Assembly: GCA_003152255.1 (NCBI GenBank)
Contig: PLZT01000735.1
Coordinates: forward strand, 1-5,929
From: Methylocystaceae bacterium
GTDB taxonomy: Bacteria > Pseudomonadota > Alphaproteobacteria > Rhizobiales > Beijerinckiaceae
Direction of reading: 5' to 3'
DNA length: 5,929 nt
This document shows positions 1 to 5,756 of this stretch, one piece after another. The notes beneath the pieces are model-generated. The model was given only the letters and a program-made list of their open reading frames with translations. It was not told the origin of the DNA and made no database searches. Every line of letters begins with the position of its first letter. Position 1 is the first letter of the stretch. The translations under genes and the position numbers were made by a program.

Positions 1-2
1 CC

Positions 3-779
3 GGCTATGAGTTTCGCGAAGGCAATGCGGCGCCGGCGGCGCGCAATCTCGGGTTCATGCAAGCCTGCGAGCGCAACATGCCCAAAGGCAAGAAGATCGC
101 GGCGGTGCGCGCCGACAGCGCGGCGTATCAGGCGGCGATTTTCAACTGGTGCGAGGAGACCGGCAAGGTCTTCGCAATTGGCGCCAATCAGGACATAGCG
201 GTGAAGGCGGCGATCAAAGCCATTCCGGAAGGCGATTGGAAGACGTTCCGCGACGGAGAAATCGCCGAGACGGTTCATTGCATGAGCAAGACCGACAAGG
301 CGTTCCAGTTGATCGTCATGCGTCGCCCTCGTGATCAGGACTTGTTCGAGGAGAGATCGCCCTGGCGCTATCACGCCATCGCCAGCAATCGCGAAAACGA
401 AGACGCGGCGACGACGATGGAGTGGTATTCGAAACGTGGCGACCACAGCGAGAACCGGATCAAGGATTTGAAGATCGGCTTTGGCATGGACTACATGCCG
501 TGCGGGACGTTCTCGGCCAACGCGGTGTTCTTTTCCATCGGCGTGCTGACTTACAATCTGTATCTGGGTTTTCGCTCCGCCGCGCTCGGGAGCGGATGGG
601 AGCGTTCGCAAGTGCAGACCGTGCGCTGGCGGCTGTTCCAGACGGCGGGCAAGATCGTTCGCCATGGTCGGCGGGTGTATTTGAAGATCAGCGCGGCCAT
701 GCTGGACATATTCAGCGCGATCCGCGAGCGCTGCGCGCTCATCATGCAGGAAGGAGGCGCTGCTCCAGAAACTTGGTGA
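3..779 (+). CDS. IS1380-family transposase, C-terminal part (5' end outside window)
   Basis: This is the C-terminal ~258 residues of a DDE transposase that cuts and joins the ends of its insertion sequence. The frame is open from the first bases of the window, so the start and the first catalytic Asp lie upstream; full-length family members are usually 400-460 residues. Visible family marks are an ADSAAY motif (codon for its Asp at 114-116, probable second catalytic Asp), followed by alternating helix/strand with GKVFAIGAN. Later comes the segment EWYSKRGDHSENRIKDLK, whose Glu (450-452) is the expected third catalytic residue. The tail is hydrophobic (FSIGVLTYNLYLGF), as is usual after this motif. 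An internal ATG at 57 is not a true start, because recognisable coding sequence continues upstream of it. No frameshift or stop is seen in the visible part. The family call rests on motif recognition, not on a search. Confidence 0.85.
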   Translation, partial: GYEFREGNAAPAARNLGFMQACERNMPKGKKIAAVRADSAAYQAAIFNWCEETGKVFAIGANQDIAVKAAIKAIPEGDWKTFRDGEIAETVHCMSKTDKAFQLIVMRRPRDQDLFEERSPWRYHAIASNRENEDAATTMEWYSKRGDHSENRIKDLKIGFGMDYMPCGTFSANAVFFSIGVLTYNLYLGFRSAALGSGWERSQVQTVRWRLFQTAGKIVRHGRRVYLKISAAMLDIFSAIRERCALIMQEGGAAPETW

Positions 780-1079
780 TCGTTTGGCGCGTCCATTTTC
801 GCGATCTGTCACGTCAGAGAAGCCGCTGACGGGGAAGCCGCGCAAAAAACGCCTCGCCAATGCCAAAGACGATGGACAAAATCACTATCGGGCGCCCCGG
901 CAACGCGACCGCGCCCACCGTGTGACACAAAACGGGGCTGAAAACCGCTATCAACCCCGCACGACTGCGTCGTCCAAAAGCCGATCGCGGATTTTGGGGT
1001 AAGACCAAGCGTTGCGTTCCGATATTTTTCCAGATAACCTGCCCTATCGATAAGAGTTTACAATTGGGCATCGTGTGAA

Positions 1080-1096
1080 GGGCTTTGTTAAAGCCC
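1080..1096 (+). promoter_or_regulatory. Short hairpin in the ketosynthase leader
   Basis: A perfect 7-bp stem, GGGCTTT / AAAGCCC, closes a 3-nt loop. The CCCC at 1094-1097 could instead pair with GGGG at 1106-1109, so two exclusive pairings are possible. There is no T-run after either, so it is not a standard intrinsic terminator. It could be a weak terminator for the upstream element or a leader structure, or it could be chance. Confidence 0.25.
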
Positions 1097-1152
1097 CTCG
1101 AAACCGGGGGACTAACTTTCGACAATTCTTTCATCGGCGCGCCACGATGGGC

Positions 1153-1160
1153 GAGGGAGG
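1153..1160 (+). promoter_or_regulatory. Ribosome binding site for the ketosynthase gene
   Basis: The purine tract GAGGGAGG ends 3 nt before the ATG at 1164. The spacing is short but the match is strong. It supports the ATG at 1164 over the in-frame GTG at 1182 and the internal ATG at 1215. Confidence 0.6.
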
Positions 1161-1163
1161 GAC

Positions 1164-2390
1164 ATGGCACGGTCGATCGCGGTGGCCAGGCGTCGGCGGG
1201 TCGTTATTTCAGGTATGGGTGTGGTTTCCGCCGCCGGCCTTGGTGTCACGAAGCTCTGGAACGCCGCCCGAGATGGCGTCTCGCAAATTCGGCCGTTGAA
1301 ACTCGAACGTCCCTATGGAGGACGGGTGAAGATTGCGGCGCAAGTCCCCGAATTCGATCGGGCCGCCCACATAGAGTCGGAGTTTCTACCGTTCTGCGAT
1401 CCATTCACGCAATACGCGATGGTGGCAGCAGATGAGGCGATGGCGACGGCGGGCTTTGCGCGTAAGGACATCGCGGGGTCGCGAACGGCGGTCGTCATTG
1501 GCACGGGGATCGGTGGATTTACGACCATCGACAACGAGGCTTACAACGAATATGTCGTGCGCGCGCGGGGAAACCCGCTTACAGTTCCGCGCAGCATCCC
1601 GAGCGCGGCGCCGACCATGCTGGCCATGCGCTACTCCGCCAAAGGCCCGACCTTCGCGTTGGCAAGTGCTTGCTCGTCGTCTAGCCAGGCGATTGGAGAG
1701 GGACTAGAGATTATTCGTTCTGGACGGGCAGATCGCGCTATCGTTGGCGGTGCCGAAGCGTGCATCATCAATGGTTCGATGCGCGCGTGGGAATTGCTGC
1801 GTGTGCTTACTCCGGATTTATGTCGTCCCTTCTCAAAGGGACGCAACGGCATGACACTCGGCGAAGGTGCCGCGATTTTTATTCTCGAGACATTGGAAGC
1901 GGCGCTCGAACGAGGTCATGAGCCCATTTGTGAGCTCATTGGCTATGGGACGACAAACGACGCATTCGATCCATTGCGCGCCGATGTTGAGGGGCCGACC
2001 GGAGCGATGTTGCAGGCGCTCGACGACGCAGCATTGGCGCCCCGTGACATCGATTATCTTAACGCTCACGGCACCGCCACCTATACCAACGACATGATCG
2101 AATCGGAAGCCATTGGACGCGTTTTTGGTGATCATGCGCCCCCGATCTCGTCAACCAAGCCCATTCATGGACATGCCTTGGGCGCAAGCGGTGGGCTTGA
2201 ACTCGTCGTCACGATTTCAGCCTTGCGGGAACAAATCGCGCCGCCGACCATAAATTTTCTGGAGCCAGACACAAAGTGTCAAGTCGATCCGATTCCCACT
2301 GTCGCGCGAGTGCTGCGGATCCGCAGTGCGATGTCGAACTCCTTTGCCTTCGGCGGCGTCAACGCTGTATTGATCGTGCGATCTCTATGA
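1164..2390 (+). CDS. Beta-ketoacyl-ACP synthase, FabF/NodE-like (KAS II type)
   Basis: This 408-residue condensing enzyme should join malonyl-ACP carbons to an acyl chain by decarboxylative Claisen condensation in the cytosol. The thiolase-fold landmarks are all present. The N-terminus has RRVVISGMGVVSAAGLG at about residues 11-27. The nucleophile is Cys170 in ASACSSSS. His302 lies in NAHGTATYTND, Lys332 and His337 lie in SSTKPIHGHALGASGG, and the gating loop is SNSFAFGGVNA near the C-terminus. Segments such as MRAWELLRVLTPDLCRPFS and EPDTKC resemble rhizobial NodE as I remember it, more than housekeeping FabF. That points to a specialised acyl chain rather than bulk lipid synthesis, but this is inference. 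Length is normal for the family. The start is set by a GAGGGAGG tract and leaves about ten basic residues before the usual family start. No acyl carrier protein, reductase or acyltransferase is adjacent, so the partner ACP must be encoded elsewhere. The gene looks intact. Confidence 0.93.
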   Translation: MARSIAVARRRRVVISGMGVVSAAGLGVTKLWNAARDGVSQIRPLKLERPYGGRVKIAAQVPEFDRAAHIESEFLPFCDPFTQYAMVAADEAMATAGFARKDIAGSRTAVVIGTGIGGFTTIDNEAYNEYVVRARGNPLTVPRSIPSAAPTMLAMRYSAKGPTFALASACSSSSQAIGEGLEIIRSGRADRAIVGGAEACIINGSMRAWELLRVLTPDLCRPFSKGRNGMTLGEGAAIFILETLEAALERGHEPICELIGYGTTNDAFDPLRADVEGPTGAMLQALDDAALAPRDIDYLNAHGTATYTNDMIESEAIGRVFGDHAPPISSTKPIHGHALGASGGLELVVTISALREQIAPPTINFLEPDTKCQVDPIPTVARVLRIRSAMSNSFAFGGVNAVLIVRSL

Positions 2391-2569
2391 AAGCGCTCAC
2401 GTCAATCGGCTATCGCCGTAGTGGAAGTCCATGCTGTCATCGTAAGAGCCGTCTCGTGCGATCGCCGTTCGTCGTGCAGTGCTGTCCAGAACCCGGCTTG
2501 GACATACTGGGCGTGCTTGCAATATGTCTGTTTGGGGCATCAAGGGACACCCGACCACGTTTCTGGTGA
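2387..2569 (+). CDS. Possible small ORF overlapping the ketosynthase stop (ATGA)
   Basis: An ATG shares bases with the ketosynthase stop codon (ATGA at 2387-2390) and opens a 60-codon frame. The predicted peptide begins MKALTSIGYRR. It has two Cys-Cys pairs and a mildly hydrophobic stretch near its end (LDILGVLAICLFGAS). ATGA overlaps are typical of translational coupling, which is the only positive evidence. I recognise no family, the composition is rich in Arg and Ser as in random high-GC frames, and there is no other support. It is more likely spurious than real. Confidence 0.15.
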   Translation: MKALTSIGYRRSGSPCCHRKSRLVRSPFVVQCCPEPGLDILGVLAICLFGASRDTRPRFW

Positions 2570-2905
2570 GGCCAATTCAACGCCCATCACAGGAAACGCA
2601 AGACTTTCGCATAAGAACCGCGCTCCTTAGATTCCAATGGCTTACGCTATGCAAAAGATACGTGCAAAAAACAATGCGCGTTGCGCGATCGACGCTCGAC
2701 ACGATAGCGAAGACCGGAAGCTGGATTTCATTCGCTCGGCGACACATGGACACGCCGCCGCGGCACTGTCGACTGATGCTCGCAATGCGGGGAGACCTCG
2801 CGGAGTTCCGACGCAGGTTGAAACGAAGGAACTGGGTTTTCGAATTCACGCCGAACCACATAATATGATTGATCACGCGCAGTTATCGAGTCTTGTGGAG
2901 CGCCC
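2391..2905. other. Largely gene-free interval between ketosynthase and DUF6065-like gene
   Basis: About 515 bp contain several overlapping open frames of 60-130 codons on both strands, but none shows a recognisable domain. Their Arg/Ser/His-rich composition fits non-coding sequence. I see no tRNA, clear terminator or repeat. Apart from the weak ATGA-coupled frame at its left edge and the ribosome binding site at its right edge, nothing is supported. It may be decayed coding DNA or an upstream regulatory region. Confidence 0.5.
2896..2900 (+). promoter_or_regulatory. Ribosome binding site for the DUF6065-like gene
   Basis: TGGAG lies 5 nt before the ATG at 2906. It fixes the start of the downstream gene and gives a full-length product with an N-terminus that looks natural. 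Confidence 0.5.
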
Positions 2906-3625
2906 ATGCACACCATCAAATATCGGATGATCGAGGAGAGGCTGCGTCCGCGCCGAACCAAACTCCAAATCCCCGGATGGGCTGGAAAGCCCGAGCCTCG
3001 CGCCGACGGTTCCCACGAATATGCGTGGCATTGCGTGCCATTTTCGGAGGCCGCGCAATATGGCGTCGAGATATTCTACCCCTATGACAACGAACTGCGC
3101 GTCAGCACGAGGGAGGGAAGCCTTGTGTTCGAGGGCGATTTTGGACCGGCTCCCGAGGATGGTCGGTTGTGGCCGCCGTTCAGGACTTTCGGCGAGCAGT
3201 TCTATACATATCAGTTGCTTCTCGACTTGAAGGTGGAAGCGGGTCTAGCGATCAAGATTGAACCTCATCCATGCTTTTACACCGACACGACCGACACCGT
3301 TCCGATCGCCGTGCCGGCGCTTTTGAGGAACTGGTGGCCAATGGTGTCATTTATGGTCTTCAAGTCGCCGGCGGAAGGTCGCACGCATATTTTCAGGCCG
3401 GGCGAGCCGATGGCGCAGTTCATCGCGATTCCGGCGGATTCCGACTTCGAACTGCTTGAAATGGGTGAGGAAGAGGCCGCCGAGCGAGAATTGCAGTCTC
3501 TGCGCATCCACGAGAGCAGAGACAATCTGGGCGCGGACAGCCAATGGACTTCGGCGACGAACACGGTGTTCGACGCGACTTACCGCCGCATTCATGGCGC
3601 GGCGAAAAAACTTCCGCCACGCTAA
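2906..3625 (+). CDS. Uncharacterised 239-aa protein, DUF6065-like
   Basis: This is a soluble, probably cytosolic protein with no signal peptide or membrane segment. Several blocks resemble DUF6065 proteins as I remember them. These are HEYAWHCVPFSEAAQYGVEI (about residues 37-56), LKVEAGLAIKIEPHP (108-122), RNWWPMVSFMVFKSP (141-155) and FRPGEPMAQFIAIP (163-176). The pattern of alternating beta strands ending in a polar, Glu-rich helix (from about 181) suggests a compact beta-sandwich or jelly-roll-like fold. The function of the family is not known to me and no catalytic set can be named. The start is supported by TGGAG 5 nt upstream, and codon use is coherent throughout, so this is a real gene. 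It is transcribed in the same direction as the ketosynthase but 515 bp away, so co-transcription is uncertain. It converges on the His-rich gene 137 bp downstream. The DUF6065 assignment is from memory and tentative; that it is a gene is much surer. Confidence 0.8.
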   Translation: MHTIKYRMIEERLRPRRTKLQIPGWAGKPEPRADGSHEYAWHCVPFSEAAQYGVEIFYPYDNELRVSTREGSLVFEGDFGPAPEDGRLWPPFRTFGEQFYTYQLLLDLKVEAGLAIKIEPHPCFYTDTTDTVPIAVPALLRNWWPMVSFMVFKSPAEGRTHIFRPGEPMAQFIAIPADSDFELLEMGEEEAAERELQSLRIHESRDNLGADSQWTSATNTVFDATYRRIHGAAKKLPPR

Positions 3626-3685
3626 CGCGCACCCGCGCGGTTATAAAAAATAGCGCTCGGCCTATTGCGAATCCAGCCGGGATTG

Positions 3686-3705
3686 CTGGGGTCGCATCAC
3701 CCCAG
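3686..3705. terminator. Candidate hairpin between convergent genes
   Basis: A 7-bp perfect stem, CTGGGGT / ACCCCAG, with a 6-nt loop lies between the convergent DUF6065-like and His-rich genes. That is the expected site of a bidirectional terminator. No T-run follows on either strand, so intrinsic termination would be weak. A chance or other structural role is possible. Confidence 0.3.
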
Positions 3706-3762
3706 AGCTTGAGAACCTGCCGTCATCTTCCGCATCGAACTGTTCGCCTATCAATAGAAATA

Positions 3763-4089
3763 TTACCAGTGATGATGGTGGTGGTGATGGTGATACCGGT
3801 GATGATGATGATGGTGATGGTGATACCGGTGATGGTGGTGGTGGTGGTGGTGGTGATGCCACGCCAGCTTGACGTTTGAGCCTTGCTCGGTCTCCGTTTT
3901 TGCGCGCTCGGCGTCCGCCGCCTTAGCGGCCTGCAGCAGGGCGACGGCATTCGGGATCGGCTGGAGCAACTCCGCATAAGACCTGGCGCTTGAGACTTCC
4001 GTCACGTTTGGTGACGGGGCGGCTTGCACTGCGGTCATAGCTGCAATGGAGGAGATTGCGCCCACGAGGCCAGCGATTTTCTTGTCCAT
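3763..4089 (-). CDS. Exported His-rich protein with WH10-RY-H8-RY-H8-W tail (putative metal binding)
   Basis: The product is 108 residues. Residues 1-23 form a clear Sec signal peptide: MDKK, a hydrophobic core (IAGLVGAISSIAAM), then a VQA cleavage site, leaving a mature protein of about 85 residues in the periplasm or outside. Residues 35-60 (ARSYAELLQPIPNAVALLQA and onward) look like a small amphipathic helical domain; I have a vague memory of similar motifs in short exported Rhizobiales proteins. A polar linker (about 61-74) leads to Trp77, ten His, Arg-Tyr, eight His, Arg-Tyr, eight His, and a final Trp108. Thus 26 of about 85 mature residues are His, with no Cys. Such tails bind Ni, Zn, Cu or Co; storage, buffering or delivery to a metalloenzyme is inferred. 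The start at 4089 has GGGGAGGG 7 nt upstream and directly precedes the signal peptide, so it is preferred to an in-frame GTG at 4158. The gene is monocistronic as far as can be seen. Confidence 0.88.
   Translation of the reverse strand: MDKKIAGLVGAISSIAAMTAVQAAPSPNVTEVSSARSYAELLQPIPNAVALLQAAKAADAERAKTETEQGSNVKLAWHHHHHHHHHHRYHHHHHHHHRYHHHHHHHHW
3769..3858 (-). repeat. Imperfect 30-bp tandem repeat encoding the His blocks
   Basis: Two 30-bp units (3769-3798 and 3799-3828) differ at only two positions and each encodes eight His plus Arg-Tyr. They are followed on the + strand by a third 30-bp block (3829-3858) that is all His codons. The differences are mostly synonymous CAC/CAT exchanges, so the protein repeat is conserved while the DNA has diverged slightly. 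That argues for selection on the histidines as well as for repeat expansion. Confidence 0.85.
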
Positions 4090-4211
4090 ACCGAATCCCT
4101 CCCCTTCCAAAAACTCATGTTTGTTCGCAAGTAGCGCGTAGACATCCAAAAGCAACACGCGGTTTTGGAGGTGCGCAAATGGAAGGAATGCAGGCGGTGG
4201 TGAATTAACTC

Positions 4212-4230
4212 ATACGGCTTCCGGCTAATT
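4212..4230 (+). repeat. IS630 left terminal inverted repeat
   Basis: The 19-bp sequence beginning ATACGGCTTCCGG pairs with the right end at 5369-5387, with three mismatches. It includes the TA presumed to be the target site. Confidence 0.75.
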
Positions 4231-4294
4231 GACTCGGCGGAAGGGGGATTCCCGATTGGATTCGAAGCGGTTAGGGTTCGTGGCGATGAATCGC

Positions 4295-4300
4295 GGAGGG
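4295..4300 (+). promoter_or_regulatory. Ribosome binding site for the IS630 transposase
   Basis: GGAGGG lies 6 nt before the ATG at 4307. It favours this start over ATG at 4286 or a start at 4229 that would sit in the inverted repeat. Confidence 0.6.
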
Positions 4301-4306
4301 CGGATC

Positions 4307-5370
4307 ATGGCGACGATTGCTGGTCATTTGAGCGTCGATGTGTTGCGGGATCGGTATGTTTCGAGTTCGAACGCGCGTGAGGCGCGACATTTTCATGTGA
4401 TCTGGCTTCTTGCCAAAGGCCATACGATTGGACAGGTCGCACAAATGACCTGCTTCGCCGAGCGCTGGATCGAGCAACTCGCTGCGCGCTACAACGCCAA
4501 GGGGCCCGACGCATTGGGTGATTTGCGGCGTCGCAACGGCGCCCAGGCGACAATCTTGAAGCAGGAGATTCTCGAAAAACTTCGCTTGCGTTTGAAGGAC
4601 GCGCCCGACGACGGCGGCTTGTGGACGAGCGGGAAGGTCGCCGCCTTTCTTGCGCGCGAATTGGGACTGGAGAAGGTCGCCGTTCAACGCGGCTGGGAGG
4701 CGCTGAAGGCGCTCGGCTGGTCGATCCAGCGGCCGCGCCCAAGGAACCCGAAATCGGCGACGCCGGAAGAGGCGGCGGCGTTCAAAAAAACCTCGAAGAC
4801 GCCGTCGCCGAGGAAGCCGCGAAACATCCCGAGCGTCCGGTCGAAGTCTTCGCCAGCGACGAACACCGACTTGGTCTGAAGCCCGTCACACGGCGCGTTT
4901 GGGCGCCCATCGGCGAACGGCCGGTCGCGCATGGCCATCATCGCTTCGACTGGCTCTACGTCACCGCCTTCGTCTCGCCGGCGACGGGCGAGACCTTCTG
5001 GTATGTGCACGACGGCGTCTCGAAGCCGTTCTTCGCGGCGCTGCTCGAAAGCTTCGCGCGAGAGGCCGGGGCCGGCGTCGATCGCACCATCGTGCTCGTC
5101 CTCGACAACGCCGGCTGGCATGGCGAGGCGGGGCTGAAAGTTCCCGATGGCGCGCGGCTCGTCTTCCTCCCGCCCTATTCGCCGGAACTGCAACCAGCCG
5201 AAACGCTGTGGACGCTCGTCGACGAGCCCATCGTCAACAAGCACGTCGAAACAATCGAAGACCTCGACGAAATCATCGGCAAGAGGTGCGCCGCCCTCGC
5301 AGATCACCGCGACGCCATCAAAAGCCGAGCCGGCTTCCATTGGTGGCCCAAAATCGCCAACCCGAAGTAA
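4307..5370 (+). CDS. IS630-family transposase, two frames joined at an A7 run
   Basis: The transposase mobilises the surrounding element. The first frame (4307-4879) gives an N-terminal helix-turn-helix region (about residues 26-70, with LLAKGHTIGQVAQ) and a second DNA-binding segment ending in VAVQRGWEALKALGWSIQRP. The catalytic half is in the -1 frame: Asp185 in ASDEHRLGLKP (codon 4858-4860), Asp267 in VLVLDNAGWHG (5104-5106) and Glu299 in ELQPAETLW (5200-5202). It ends at the TAA at 5368-5370. The frames meet at AAAAAAA (4784-4790). One base of backward slippage there gives FKKNLEDAVAEE, which is the expected family sequence, and a 354-residue protein of normal length. Without slippage the ribosome stops at 4879 after 190 residues and makes no catalytic domain. 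IS630-group elements include members with programmed -1 frameshifting, so this may be regulation. A lost A in an ancestral A8 would look identical. Confidence 0.88.
4784..4813 (+). promoter_or_regulatory. Candidate -1 frameshift site with adjacent stem-loop
   Basis: The A7 run at 4784-4790 reads AAA AAA A in the starting frame. It is followed at once by a possible stem CCTCG (4791-4795) / CGAGG (4809-4813), with an inner GAC/GTC pairing (4798-4800 with 4804-4806). The two Lys codons can re-pair after one backward step for the second codon. The stem lies closer to the slippery run than in textbook frameshift signals, and the site is not a classical heptamer. Its role is a proposal; transcriptional slippage on the A-run is an alternative. 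Confidence 0.4.
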
Positions 5371-5387
5371 TCAGCCGGAAATCGTAT
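5369..5387 (-). repeat. IS630 right terminal inverted repeat
   Basis: Read on the minus strand it begins ATACGATTTCCGGCTGATT, matching the left end at 16 of 19 positions. It overlaps the last bases of the transposase stop codon. Confidence 0.75.
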
Positions 5388-5500
5388 CATACGGAAATTA
5401 TACGGAAAACCCGCTCACGAACGCTCGCGAACTTTGGCGCTCGCTGGGACGCAAAATCGGAAATTCGCGGTAGCGCCTAGCGACGATTCGAGGGCGGCTT

Positions 5501-5731
5501 GTGGCCCGACCCCTCATAGCCGCCGTCCCTCCCACAATCGCCTATCTTCAATCCCAAGGCGTCGCCGGCGCGTGGGGGACGTGCTGCGATCCTGATTGCC
5601 TGCGGTCGACGCCCGTGAGCTTCGAAGCAATCGGCCTTGCGCCCGAAACGCTATTCTCCGACGAAAGCCGCGCCATCGTGACGCACTCGTCTCTTGTTGT
5701 CCGTCAAACCAGCCGATGCAGAATCTCGTAA
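5501..5731 (+). pseudogene. N-terminal remnant of a small zinc-ribbon-type hypothetical protein
   Basis: The frame opens at GTG 5501, with GAGGGCGG about 3 nt before it, and runs 76 codons. Residues 14-53 (AYLQSQGVAGAWGTCCDPDC, then STPVSFEAIGLAPETLF) resemble a small alphaproteobacterial family that I remember. In that family an initial CxxxxC-type pair and a SFEAIGLP-ETPF block are followed by a second Cys pair (VCSKCG) and an MPDWR end. Here the frame loses similarity after about residue 53 and ends without the second Cys pair. In another frame, VAAVMPDWRQASG appears at about 5876-5914, much further downstream than expected. This suggests a gene interrupted by an insertion of about 150 bp or by rearrangement. 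The family recollection has no firm name and the pseudogene call is inference. It could instead be a short chance frame, though the match to memory is quite specific. Confidence 0.45.
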
Positions 5732-5756
5732 TTTACGCGATGTGGAAGGTATTCGT

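Larger units (their letters stand above)
780..1163. other. Gene-free stretch between the IS1380 transposase and the ketosynthase
   Basis: No frame here has convincing coding character: the open frames are short, basic and Arg/Pro-rich, typical of shadows in high-GC DNA. The left part probably belongs to the non-coding 3' arm of the IS1380-type element. The segment at about 980-1001, whose complement begins CCCCAAAATCCGCGATC, would suit an IS end, but the partner end lies outside the window so this cannot be confirmed. The right part (about 1005-1163) is the upstream region of the ketosynthase gene and contains a short hairpin at 1080-1096. Confidence 0.5.
4213..5386 (+). mobile_element. Complete IS630-family insertion sequence (TA-flanked)
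   Basis: Imperfect terminal inverted repeats bracket the split transposase. The left end at 4212-4230 (ATACGGCTTCCGGCTAATT) matches the complement of the right end at 5369-5387 at 16 of 19 positions. TA dinucleotides at 4213-4214 and 5385-5386 fit the TA target duplication of IS630/Tc1 elements and leave an element of about 1170 bp (4215-5384), a normal size. The transposase stop codon overlaps the right repeat. The exact boundary was read by eye. The element lies about 125 bp upstream of the His-rich gene and points away from it. Confidence 0.8.

Noticed and set aside
814..1170. 118-codon minus-strand frame upstream of the ketosynthase
   Set aside because: It overlaps the ketosynthase start and probable IS arm, has no recognisable motif, and has a composition like random high-GC sequence.
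1085..1435. 116-codon + strand frame overlapping the ketosynthase start
   Set aside because: Out-of-frame shadow of the ketosynthase N-terminus; Arg/Gly-rich with no domain.
2479..2930. Overlapping frames of 77-129 codons on both strands in the gap before 2906
   Set aside because: No recognisable domain and no good ribosome binding site; Arg/Ser/His-rich composition typical of non-coding high-GC DNA.
3626..3660. A/T-rich run after the DUF6065-like gene considered as an intrinsic terminator
   Set aside because: On the + strand the run is As rather than Ts, and no stable stem directly precedes the T-run on the minus strand.
3769..3858. Tandem repeats considered as a CRISPR-like or non-coding repeat array
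   Set aside because: Units are directly adjacent, without spacers, and read in frame as His modules of an exported protein.
3662..3862. Pro/Ser-repeat and Ile/Thr-repeat frames on the minus strand over the His-rich gene
   Set aside because: These are the other readings of the same CAC/CAT repeat. Only the His frame has a signal peptide and a ribosome binding site.
3544..3879. Val/Met-repeat frame on the + strand across the His codons
   Set aside because: Antisense reading of the His repeat that starts inside the DUF6065-like gene.
4090..4158. 23-residue N-terminal extension of the His-rich protein from a GTG start
   Set aside because: It would place the signal peptide internally, and the ATG at 4089 has a far better ribosome binding site.
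4271..4742. Two minus-strand frames (138 and 145 codons) opposite the IS630 N-terminal half
   Set aside because: Shadows of the transposase; one is extremely Arg/Ser-rich and neither is recognisable.
4684..5340. 218-codon minus-strand open frame across the IS630 catalytic half
   Set aside because: It is antisense to the clearly recognised transposase; its composition reflects the high-GC coding frame opposite, with no domain of its own.
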